A stretch of 64,000 bases of DNA from the NCBI GenBank assembly GCA_027924645.1, contig BSBN01001483.1:372001-436000 (forward strand), in the 5' to 3' direction. The notes beneath the pieces were generated by a model, which was not told the origin of the DNA, did no database searches, and saw only the letters and a program-made list of their open reading frames with translations. The DNA is from Cunninghamia lanceolata. Lineage: Eukaryota > Streptophyta > Pinopsida > Cupressales > Cupressaceae. The position numbers were made by a program, and so were the translations under genes. Shown here piece after piece: positions 9,109-19,341 of this stretch (the stretch's first letter is position 1; each line of letters begins with the position of its first letter).

Positions 9109-12100
9109 ATGGCTGAAAAACACTTAGTCAAGAATCAGGAAGAATTCAGCTGACCTATGTTCTCTTCACAGAGAGGGGTCCTGTTTAAATTTGGTGCAAT
9201 TACAGATACCCATCAGGGGAGTACCAACCTCGAAGCTTGGTCAGCCAAGCTGAATGATGGACAAGATAAGAGTCCAGTATTGGACGCCGTGTTTGTATCT
9301 GGCATGTGGAACGCTGCTGGCTTCCCCTACTCCATGGAGTCTTCGGAGCTGGTTATTGAGTGCGCCCGGAATTACAACCCTCAGACGAGGCAGGTGGTGA
9401 AGCATGGGAGGGTGTATGCAGACCTGTCCATCAAAGGTCTATCCCAAACATTTGGATTGCCAATGGGCAGCAAGGTAAAGAGTGTAGACTTGAAGAAGTC
9501 TGAAAGAGAATATGAGGCCAACAAGAAGACGGCCAGAAAGAATATGTATGCTTGGCGGGCCGAGAACAACACATATAATGCAGCAGCCAAGCTCCCTGTG
9601 CACATGTTCAAGTTTGATTTTAATGAGGAATATCAGTATGTGATTGCCCTACTGAACAGGGTGACTGGCCAGCCTGATACTGGAGAATTCAGAGACTGGA
9701 TGTACGGCATAATAATGATGTGCCTATATGCAGACATCAAGCCACTATGGGGCCAAATCATAAGTGATGCTCTGCATGAGCAGCTGCTGAACCTGGGAGG
9801 TTCAGATTGTGCCTTCTATATGACCTCTTACATTGTTTATTCCTGTGCATATAGAGGTACGTTTGATGCCTTAACTACAGATGGGAAGTTAACAGGCACA
9901 AATGCAGCCTATATCTGGGATCATCATCCCCATCTGCAAAGAACTAATTACATCAAGGACTATAAACTGGTCAATGATGCATTCTCTATGCATCTGGTAA
10001 GGACCATGGAAGATGACAGGACAAAAAGACTGAGCATGGAAGCTCGGGAGGCAGTATACAGGCATGGGGCATGGTACATCCAATTTGCCACCTTTTCCTA
10101 CATCAGGATAGAAGGTTTTGAAGGGCATCCCATGATGCTGCCAAGATATCCTACTGATGCAGTAGTTTTAATGGAATTTATCAGGCAGGGCTCCACCATC
10201 ATACAGACATATAAGGATGCCAAGAAGCTGCCACCAATTTTGTTCCCAGTCAGCATCGGCAACTATATGTGCCCTGACTCGGATAATATTAAGAAGGTGA
10301 TGGTCACTCTGAACAAGATGAATCTACTACCCTTCCCAGTAACGAGACCATATGATCCTTACGGTCGAATGCAGAAGATTCTAGGGAAGCCTATTCACCA
10401 GAGGCACCTAAAAGATTTTTGGGCTGACTGCGAAGATGAGGCAGAGGCCAGGAGGAGGAGGTATCAGAGGTTAACTCTGAACTAGATCAGGACATTTGAC
10501 TGCATACCCCTCCCTCAGCAGCTGAAGAGTGATGACGGCAGGATCATGGCAGATGAATATGAGCAGAAGAAGATATACAATGATACCATTTCTGCCCCTG
10601 ACCTCACCATGCAGGAGGATATGTCCTTGGACCCATTCTTTGCCAGAACCATACACTTGACCCAAGCTTGGGTAGATGCACAGGTAGAGGCATTGAAGAA
10701 AAAGGGTGTTGCCATCACGGTGGACAACAAAAAGAAAGGGCAAGACATCCCTGCAGATGAATATGATGACTTCCTGCTGGAGAAGCGGAAGACCAAGGGA
10801 GAGAGGATTCCTCCACCATAACAACCAAGCAAGAGAGCCCCAAGGGGCAAAAAGGTAGAAAAGGGACCCAAAGGGGTCATAATTGAAAGGGCAGTATTCA
10901 TGGCTGAGGAGGCAGCCAGAGCAGGATCAGAATCAGATTCTCCTCCCAAGCCCAAGAAAGCCAAGACAGCAGAGGCTGGAACCACAAAAACCCAAGAAGT
11001 GGGTCAATCATCCAGACAACCAGGCAAGGATATCCTCATGGAGGAAGAGCCTGAAGAAGAGGAGGAAGCTCCACTAGTAATTAGAAGAAAGAGGAGAGCT
11101 CCGCAGGTGTTGGTTCCTACCACACCTAAGAAAACAAGAACCTCCATGAGAGGTGAGATGAGTCAACCCCCAGTGCAAGTACAAGGGGCAGGTAGTGAAG
11201 TGCAGAAGGAACTTCAGCATAATGTTCCACTTCCTACCATTGTCAAGTTCAAAACAGAACTTGCAGAAGAACAACAAAAGGAAACATCTCAGGCAGAAGC
11301 AGAAAAGCATGTCTCGCTAGACGAGACAATAAACTTGTCTGACGATGAGGTGGTGCAGGATGTAGCTGCACAAGAAATGGAAACACTTTTAGCTGCTGGC
11401 ATCAGTGTGGCTCCTCACAAGCCTCCATTTGTCCAATCAACGCTTGAAGAGATGAAACAAGTAGAGGCGGAGCAAGAAAAGAGCCCAGAACCAGAGAAGA
11501 GCCCGGAGCAGATAGCTCAGGACATAGGGCTGGACACACTGATTGCCGAGGTGACAAGTCCTGCAGTGGTCGACTTGACCAAGAAGCAGGATGCAAGTCC
11601 TGAACAGCCAGCAGGATCACCTGATAAGGGCCACCTAACAAAGGAGATAGAGATGGCCGAAGCAGAGGGCCATGCTCTTGAATCAGGCCAATAGAGCCAA
11701 CAGGATACATCAGCAGGACCTGCTATAGTAGAGGTCCAAGAAGCAAAGGCTGATGATGAGGAGAAAGAAGTGATGGAGGATCCTGCCGACAAGGCACAAG
11801 AGGTGGATGCTGCAGGTACAGAGCAGATAGCCATTGTGGAATAGATGCCATCACCTCAGGCAGATCCTACAATATTAAAGGTGGTGGACATACCACCAGA
11901 AGTTGAAAAACAAAAGGAGGATGACCAACCTCCACAGGGGGAAGAACTGGGGACAGGTGAAGAAAGGATGGAGAAAGATCATGATCATCATGATCTACCT
12001 ACAGGTACACTGCCAGGTTCCCCACACAGAGAAGATGCTCCCCCAGAAAAAGAAGCTCCTCAACAGAAGGAGGCACCTCAGGATCAACAGCAGCAAGGCG

Positions 12101-13470
12101 AGCATCAGGAGAGAGAAAAAGAAAAATCACCATCTCCACAACACATATTGGTGGAAACAGGAGATAGAGGTGAACAGCATCATGATGCCGAGAAGCATGA
12201 TCAGGTGCCTCCATGGTTAGAAAAGGAAGTGAATGTTGAGGAGGAACTGGAGATTCAGGAATTTGACGTCTCCACCCTGTTCGCCGCAGATATAATGAAA
12301 CCCAGGAGGAAGGCCAGGATGACTTCGGCCATCAAAAGAGATCCGGCGACAGGGAGAAGGACCGCACAGATTGCTGTGCCTGCCGTAGAGAAAGAGAAAG
12401 GCAAAATCACTGTGGATGAGTTCCAGATAAGCACAGTTGATTTAGGTTTTGCCAATGAAGAGCAGGAAGGTCAAGAGGGAAAAGACATTATAGACTCTCT
12501 AATTCAGAAGGTGAAAAGAGAGAAGGAGAAGAATAAGCAACATAAAGAGCACATTGCTCAGTTGCATGCATACATTAAGGGTTTAACCAACCCTGAGGAT
12601 ACCACAGGTGAAGCTGCAGTCCCATTGACTGCCATTTCTCAGGAGGAGGTAAATAAACTGGACCTCATGAAACATGAGGTGTCTGTAATCAGAAAATGGG
12701 TGTCATCCACATTGGATGATGCCATTGAAATAATGAAAGGTTCTTTGAAGAGATGGAGCATATTGAGTGACTCCAAAACCAAGGTGGACAGGTTGCAGAT
12801 GCAGACTGGAAAAAGGTCTTATAAACTAGAGAAAGTCCTCAGCCCGCTGGACGAAATAAGGAAGATAAATCCACAACTGCTTATCAGTAAGCAGGTGTTA
12901 AATAATAATACTGCATTATTAGTGGATATCTGGTATAAGGATGTACAGTTTGAATGCGGAGTCCTCAAGAGATGCAATAATAAGCTGAGGGAGATCAGCA
13001 TGAGGCTACGCGATTTAATGGGCATTGAAGAAGACATGCTCGAAACATTGGAGGGCAAGGTGTAAGGGAAGATAGAGAATCAAGATGAAGATTCTGCCCT
13101 CAAGGCTCTGCGTAATAACTTCCAGGTGGAAGATGATGGTCCGCTAGTCCATTTGACAGAAGAGATAATAAATAAAATGATGAGGATCAAGGTCAAGATG
13201 GAGACCTATAATGAGACATTGCAGGACAGAAAGAATAAGCTGGATAACAGCAGAGATAAGTATGAAGCGCACAAGCACGCCATCATCAAGGCAAAGACTC
13301 AAGATGGCGGAGGAATAGACCAAGTTGTGCGGTCATACGAACAAATCCAGAGTAGCATGCAGCCCCATATGCAGCAGCGTCATCATCCGGATAGCGAAAG
13401 TTCAGAGAACGATGCACATGATGATGACCCGCATGCATCAGATGAAGAGCATGATGAAGATACATCATGA
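9109..13470 (+). pseudogene. Large accessory reading frame of element I (plant-mobile-domain-like N-terminus, coiled-coil C-terminus)
   Basis: One frame of 1,453 codons from ATG 9109 to TGA 13468. It has only six internal stops (9151 TGA, 10483 TAG, 10819 TAA, 11692 TAG, 11842 TAG, 13063 TAA) and no frameshift. Each stop is one transition from a sense codon. Residues 1-560 are globular, with a YNPQT segment, an FGLPMG segment and a GAWYIQF...RIEGFEG segment. The middle (about 10,820-12,480) is Lys/Glu/Pro/Gln-rich and probably disordered. The end (about 12,480-13,470) is predicted coiled coil with a His/Asp tail. The N-terminus aligns with the LTR frame of element II (28434, 41050). The ELVIECARNYNP...LSIKGLSQTFGLP pattern resembles the plant mobile domain, which is a weak inference. 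It is not gag, pol or a recognisable envelope protein. Function unknown. Confidence 0.7.
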
Positions 13471-14341
13471 AGGGGGGAATATCTTGCATATGCAGTATAG
13501 ATAGTTGCCATCTGGCAACTTGTGCCTTTTTGTAAAATTGACAGGTCATGAAGTGATGATCGTTGATTTGTATTGACATATCAGATCCGTGGATCTTTTG
13601 TAATGGATTCCTCACCTTATTCTATAAAAGGTGGTGGAATGCCTTGTTATATTCATTCGAAACTTAATTGAAATTTGATTGCTGAAATATTCAGGACTTA
13701 TTTCAAAGCTGCTGTATATGTACATGTCTTTTGCATACTTAATGAAAGGGAAGAGTATTTTGATTACAAATCTTAGTAAATCTTGAGTAATCTGTGTCTG
13801 AATTCTGGATATGTGCTTTGATTTGTTGCGTCCCTTGGAGTGCTCATCAGGTTGCATGTATTGTTTTCATTCATTATCCTCTGAAGTTTGCATCAACTGT
13901 ATCTAGCTGTGGAATGTCCTGGTGAACATATGGTTTGATTTCTTCTCCTCATGACAGTATCAAGCATGTATGTGGATCAAAAGCTAAAGGTTCAACTTGA
14001 TTAAAAGTATTTCCTTTAATTTCTTTCAATTTCAGAGCATCTCACTATCACAATTGCAAATAAACTGATAATCTTAAGCAAACAACCCAAAATATGCAGA
14101 CATCTCGTAGATAATCGTAAATATTTAGCATATTTGAACACCAAGCATGCACAATTGGAAATATCATGCAAAGATCTATGTATTTTACCTCTTTTCATCA
14201 AATACTCGCATAATTTGACTTCTCTGTAAGGAATTTCTGCAGGAACTTCATGATGATGGTGCATTTTCACGTAAGGCCCCAAAATGGAAATAGCAACTGA
14301 CATTAACCACTGAGTAACTTCAGTCGATTAAGACCTAATCA
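13471..14341 (+). other. Putative LTR promoter, R/U5 region and end of element I
   Basis: Follows the accessory frame. A TATA-like sequence, CTATAAAAGG, is at 13622, and AT-rich sequence runs to a candidate LTR end, GACCTAATCA, at 14341. That end resembles the GACCTAACA end of element II's LTR. No primer-binding site follows, which fits a 3' LTR. The exact end is uncertain. Confidence 0.4.
13622..13629 (+). promoter_or_regulatory. TATA box, putative LTR promoter of element I
   Basis: CTATAAAA, about 150 bp after the accessory frame and about 720 bp before the presumed LTR end. The placement matches the TATA box in element II's LTRs (31513, 44127). Confidence 0.45.
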
Positions 14342-14489
14342 CCGGAGACTTGGGATCATGAATTCTTTGAATTCACTGTATCTTTCAAGATGAATAAAGG
14401 TTAATGTGTACTTTTATTCTATGTTTGTTTGTGACTAACATCATGACCAACAAATCCATGACGAATTATTTTCACCGAATGTGCCTCAT

Positions 14490-17452
14490 ATGATAACTAT
14501 GGATACCATTGAGGCAGTTATAGGTATGTGTTCCTCTAGAACAGTTCCAGTGCTTAAATCTATGAAGAATGACACGTAGATAAGGCTATCTGGTGCCAAA
14601 TTTGACAAGAGGGTATTAACTGTCAATGATATAGAGGATCCGATAGTCAGGTTTACCTCTATGGTGATTGGATGTAAGGTGTACTTCTCCAATAGAGAGA
14701 ATTCTATTTCTATTACTACCATTTACACTACATATGAGATGGTGAAGAATAATGTTGATTATGATTTATGTGAGTTGCATCGACAATAACTGATGGAAAA
14801 TTTGAAGAGGACAAAAGACACCAAGTACCCATTCAAATATGGTACCCTTGTCATCTTTTTACTATTTTATTTTCTTAAGGAATTACTAGGTATGAGTAAT
14901 ATTTTTTGGTTCAATCATTCCCCTATAACAGTTCAAATCAGGAATCATTTGCAGAGTATTGTAGCTCTGTGGGGATACTTCAAAAATTTCTAGAGCAAAA
15001 TGTAGGATAGGGTTAGAATCCCTAAAAAGATAGTTGAGAAGTATAAATATGATATTGTTTTTATGGTGACCAAAGATCAATGCCTCATGAAGGTAGTAGA
15101 ACCAAGAACTATGTGGGTCCCAACAATGGGATAGGAGGTCACAGAGGACATCTTGACTTGTTTGGCAGATTTGATGTTGAGAAAACCCAAAGATCCTAAA
15201 GAGGAAGGGTTTGGGGCTTTTGAAGAAAAGTCTCTCAAAGTACATTTGGAACAAAAGCAACCAAAAACATAGAGAAAAGTAAAGAAGTGGGTAGAATATT
15301 ATGCTATGAGCAAAGGCTACACCAATGAACAAATAGATGAAGCCAGGGAAGAGGCTCAAGAAACAAAGGCTACAGAAGAGAATATTGAACAAGAAAAGGC
15401 TCTGGTAAGACCTAAAGTGAAGTCTGAGTAAGAAAAGACTATTTCTAGCACAAGAAGAAGAATAAGAACCTCCTCTTTTTCCGCAGCTACCTCTGGGAGC
15501 TCTGGACCCCTCCTCACTATTGGTGTTGAGAAAAAATTGCCTCAAAAGAATCCTGCTGAGAAGAAGCATAAAAGAAAGAAAACAAAGGACACCAACAGAG
15601 TGTATGTGAGCCTTGGTGGTGGTGAAGAAGAAGAAGAAACATAAACTAATGAAGAGATAAAGGAAAAGAGGGCAAAAATAGATGAAGCCCCTACAAGAAA
15701 AGAAGTGAAGTTCTCCACAAAAGATAAGGGCAAGAAGAAGAACAAGAAAACTGAAACTAAGAAGGATGAGGCTACAATAATGTCTCTAGAAGCTACAGTT
15801 AATGCAATGGATGAGCATGGGAACTTGAAGCCAATTGATGATACATATGATGAATGCTCAGATGCTGACAAGGAAATGATTGAAGCAGTTGTGGTAAGAT
15901 TTGTAGATATGTTTAATAAGGCATTGAGTCAAGTTATAGGTGACTTACTAGATAGTTTAGCTAACATCTTAACTGCAAGAAAAGAAGGGGCTATGGCCAA
16001 AGATGCTGAGTTGAATAAATATGTTCTGATGAAACTATGTCCAAGTCTCACCAGTGAAGAAAAGGTTAAAGTCACTCAAAAGCTCAATGAAGAATTTAGA
16101 ACTAAGAAGAGAATCAATACTCTAATGTCTAGAGATATTGAAAAACTAGTGAAATAAACTAAGGAGAAAAATCTAAGTGTACTTTGTGAACTTCACATCC
16201 CAACTGTGATAGATATAGATGAAGAAGAACAAAATGTTGATTCTAATGTAGTTTTGGATGTAAATGTTAAACAGAGTGTGAATCAAAGTGAAATAACTCC
16301 TCTAGTGAACACAGGAAAGGATGAACAAATGAAAGAGCCTATGGGAGAGAAGAACACTGAGGAAGCAAAAGTGACATCTGAGGAAAGAGCCTTTGAAAGT
16401 CAAGATGAGCAGAGAAAAGAAGAAAATGAGTAGATGGTTGATGACTTTGATCTAGAAATAGAGGGAAATGAACAAGATCCTAGTCAAGAAGACCCTCCAA
16501 AGAGACATGATGCTTAAGTGTCTCATGATGAAGGCAAAAGAGACACTTCTAAAGAAGATGAACAATTGACTCTCTAAGAGAGTTTTTGGAAAAACAAAAA
16601 GAAACTTAGTTTTTGTCTGTACCCGAGTTATTACAAGGACCAATAAACCTGGCCACAATGTCTCCATTACAGAAACTGGAGCTTGGGACAATTTTTCAAG
16701 CAATAGACCAAGAAGAAATATTGAAGTTTCACATGGAGGACATTGAGCTTATAGGAGAAGCTATGACAATCTTTGAGAAGATCATGCCTGGTGTAAAGAA
16801 AGATACCTCCTTGACTCCTGAGATACAAATGAAGAAGCTTATGGAGTCAGTCAATTCTCATTTTGAGTCCCTTGAACAAGTAGTTGAAAAGAAGGTAAGG
16901 GCTAAGATTGATAATAAAAGGTTAGTTGAGCTCAATGATAAATACTCTCAAGATAAAATTTTGTTAGATAAGAGTATAGAATATGCACAAATGAACATCA
17001 AAGAAGCTAGTAAAATATATCAATTTTGTCTAACCTAGCCTGAGAAAATGAAGGAGCTAAAAGGGAAAATAGATGGATGGAAAGCCCAACTAATGAAGAT
17101 CTTTAGAATTTATGATTTGATGAAGGATGCTATTGGAAATCAAAGGGCAATAGTTGAAACTATCTATTATAATATACACAAGTTCCAGACCTAAAAGGAG
17201 ATCATAAAACACAAGATGAGTCAGCTCCGGGAGATTGCAAGTTTTAAGATTGCATCAATGACAAGACTTGTAGCAGCATCAGATAAGACAAGGCAAATCA
17301 CTGATGCCCCTGCTACTATGAAGAAGAAAGAAGATTTGGTGTCCCAAATCAATGGGCACATACAAGCTTTGAGTGATGCCAAGGTTAGGTGGGATGAAGA
17401 TACAATTCAACTAAAGAAGATCTACAAAGATATTCCCCCTACGAGCCAGTAA
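14490..17452 (+). pseudogene. Degenerate 3' reading frame of element D (env-like position, coiled coil)
   Basis: Reads in one frame from ATG 14490 to about 16,570, then shifts frame and continues to TAA at 17450. Many in-frame stops interrupt it (first at 14577). The longest open pieces are 15705-16157, 16206-16433, 16613-17038 and 17216-17452. The N-terminal part is hydrophobic/globular (about 14,490-15,000), the middle is Lys/Glu-rich, and the C-terminal part is heptad-like with few prolines. No signal peptide or convincing membrane segment is visible in a preserved frame. The position between pol and the 3' LTR is that of the env-like gene of Sireviruses, but I see no envelope motif. It shows no clear residue similarity to the accessory frames of elements I and II, although the architecture is alike. 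Confidence 0.5.
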
Positions 17453-17567
17453 GGTATTTGACTTCACATGTATATATACAGATAGTATAAATAGTTTTGG
17501 AGTTTTGGTGTACACAGAAATTTATCACTTGTACATATTTCTATATCATACAATTTTTCCATTGATG

Positions 17568-17729
17568 TCAAAGGGGGAGAGTGAAGCATGTACAAAACAT
17601 AAAAAGAAAAATAACTAAAAAATAAAGGAGAGATGCATGCAGTTAGGGGGAGAAATGTGTAAAAAGTAAGGGGGAGCAGTCTGATGGTTTTTCTCATCAT
17701 GTGTTGCCATCAATGCCAAAGGGGGAGAC
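17568..17729 (+). promoter_or_regulatory. Multiple polypurine tracts of element D
   Basis: AAAGGGGGAGA near 17570, TTAGGGGGAGA near 17642, TAAGGGGGAG near 17668 and AAAGGGGGAGAC ending at 17729, directly before TGTTGG. Repeated tracts of this type before the 3' LTR are characteristic of Sireviruses. The last one would prime plus-strand DNA synthesis. Confidence 0.65.
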
Positions 17730-17735
17730 TGTTGG

Positions 17736-19283
17736 TGTTGCAAGTATGTGCCTAATTGGTGTTGTCATTGATGTCAACATATCCTTGTTTTCATTAGTGT
17801 CAACTATATCTTATTCTATTACTTGTTTAGAAGACTTGTATGTTGAGGATATTGAGAAAATTAGCCTCTCTGGAAGAAACAAGTGAGTCACAGAGAAGTG
17901 CAGTACAGACAGTGAGTTGTATGCTGAAGAATAGTCTAGTAAATTGCTTCACATTTATTGCTGCTTGAAGATTGTGGTCTATAGATTGGAAGTAATTTAG
18001 AGGTATGTCTGAGGATTCTACATTCTGGGTTTGAGCCCTCCCTATGAAGATCTGAGTGAGTTGTGTTCACCAGAGTGAAACCTACTTTTTTAGTGAGTTC
18101 AGTTGGGATAAGGAGAAAGTATTCTACTCTGCATTCCTCTGCATTAAAGTATTTTTCTTTGTGGTTCTAGAGGGAAGTATGGGATGATGATAAGTGCCTA
18201 CAATTGCAGTGGTTCATGTTTTGGTGGTTTGCAAGCTATCTTTCTTTTATGACAGTTGAAGACAGTGAAGTTCATGTGTTCCGGTGAGAAGATTCCTATG
18301 GATAAAGTGGTTAAGGTTCATGCAGTTACTCCTGATGATTATAACATGCTTGTGGATGTCTCCTAATCATGTTCCTATTTGGACTTTAGTCTGTGTTAAT
18401 AAATTGAGATTGTGTTTGAAGATTGTTCCCAGATAATGTAGCATGTAACCAGTCTTGGCTGACCTGGTTAATCCCAGTGATTGTGGAGATCTCCATAAAA
18501 TTGTGGAAGCATGTTGTGGCATGGAAGATCATGTTTGAGTCCCAACTAAGGCATGGCATGATCTGCATTTCATTTCCTTTGCATAATGTTGTAATAGGTT
18601 AGGACCTATTTTGTAAATGTTTATAGTGCCGACCTTGGAGAATGTTGCAATGGTTAATGATTGTGATGCCGACCTTAATGATCATTCCAAGGTTGATGTA
18701 ATGTATAAATACTTGTAGTTGAGTCATGGAAAAAGTGTCCTTGAGAAAAAATGGAAAGATTATAAGAAAGGTCCAAAAGGCAGAGCAGAGAAGAGGCAGA
18801 GATAAGGAGAGGAAGAGAAGAACATAGGAGAGGAATTATTGTACTTCAGTCAAAGACATAAGAAGGTGTTGATCATGGTAGAGAGCATGGCAGTGAGCCA
18901 CCAGTAGGGTTTAATAGCCCTTATTGTAATCTTGCTAGGTTTAGGGTTAAGGTAGTGAGCCTGCTAGACCTAGTTGTTCTTCATGGCAGTAAGCCAGTAT
19001 GTTTAGGCCCGTGGAGTGACCAAGCCTGAAGATCATTATTTCAAGATTACAATATATATTGAGAGCTAATCCTCTCTATGGTTTTTCCCCACCTTGGGGT
19101 TTTCCACATAAATCTAGTGTCTTTTGTGTTTGATGTTGTATATGTGATTACGTTTCTAATTTCATGCAGTCATTGTTAAATCATAATAATTGTGGATAAG
19201 TGATGAATTTTAATTGCTGAAAGTGTTTAAGTTTTTGTGACAACTGATTCCCCCCCCTCTCAGTTGTTTGGGGCATATCAACA
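17736..19283 (+). repeat. 5' LTR of element C
   Basis: Begins TGTTGCAAG and ends CATATCAACA (5-bp perfect terminal inverted repeat TGTTG/CAACA), 1,548 bp. It aligns along its length with 61881-63418. A TATA-like TATAAAT is at 18704. Primer-site sequence begins 3 bp after the end. Confidence 0.92.
18704..18710 (+). promoter_or_regulatory. TATA box of element C 5' LTR
   Basis: TATAAAT within GTATAAATACTTG, conserved in the 3' LTR at 62849-62855. Confidence 0.5.
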
Positions 19284-19285
19284 AT

Positions 19286-19298
19286 TGGTATCAGAGCC
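19286..19298 (+). promoter_or_regulatory. Primer-binding site of element C (initiator tRNA-Met)
   Basis: TGGTATCAGAGCC, complementary to the 3' end of plant initiator tRNA-Met, the usual Ty1/copia primer, directly after the 5' LTR. Confidence 0.9.
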
Positions 19299-19341
19299 AA
19301 GTTCCTCTGAAGAAAGTTTAATAGATTGAGGAAGATCCAAA

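Larger units (their letters stand above)
1..14341 (+). mobile_element. Tat-like Ty3/gypsy LTR retrotransposon I (5' end outside window)
   Basis: Seen: a gag-protease-RNase H-RT-RNase H-integrase reading frame in one frame from base 1 to 6786, then about 2.3 kb non-coding, then a second reading frame (9109-13470), a TATA box at 13622 and a possible LTR end near 14341 (CCTAATCA). Domain order and sequence place it with the Tat branch of Ty3/gypsy. By analogy with element II (26963-45149), whose LTRs carry a homologous reading frame, the second frame probably lies in a 3' LTR. That LTR may start near 6877, where TGGTTGGG would pair imperfectly with the end sequence. Only one LTR is in the window, so both limits are inferred. 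Confidence is high for the element and low for its exact ends. Confidence 0.75.
14342..17735 (+). mobile_element. Element D: 3' part of a Sirevirus-like Ty1/copia element (continues at 63424)
   Basis: Contains a long degenerate reading frame (14490-17452), then repeated AAGGGGGAG-type polypurine tracts, then TGTTGG, read as the first 6 bases of its 3' LTR. Element C is inserted after that hexamer, and D's LTR resumes at 63424 with CAACTTGGCAAAC. A long 3' reading frame and multiple polypurine tracts are known traits of Sireviruses. The left limit at 14342 is set only by the presumed end of element I, which probably inserted into D. D's gag-pol is outside the window. Confidence 0.55.

Noticed and set aside
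14886..15569. 227-codon minus-strand open frame
   Set aside because: It is a Phe/Leu/Ser-rich shadow of the Lys/Glu-rich plus-strand frame of element D.
15542..15871. 109-codon minus-strand open frame with a hydrophobic composition
   Set aside because: Antisense of the Lys-rich plus-strand segment of element D. Hydrophobicity follows from codon complementarity.
17730..17736. Left LTR of element C starting at TGTTGG (17730) directly after the polypurine tract
   Set aside because: The right LTR aligns from TGTTGCAAG, and only a start at 17736 gives a matching target duplication (GTTGG). The TGTTGG hexamer belongs to element D.
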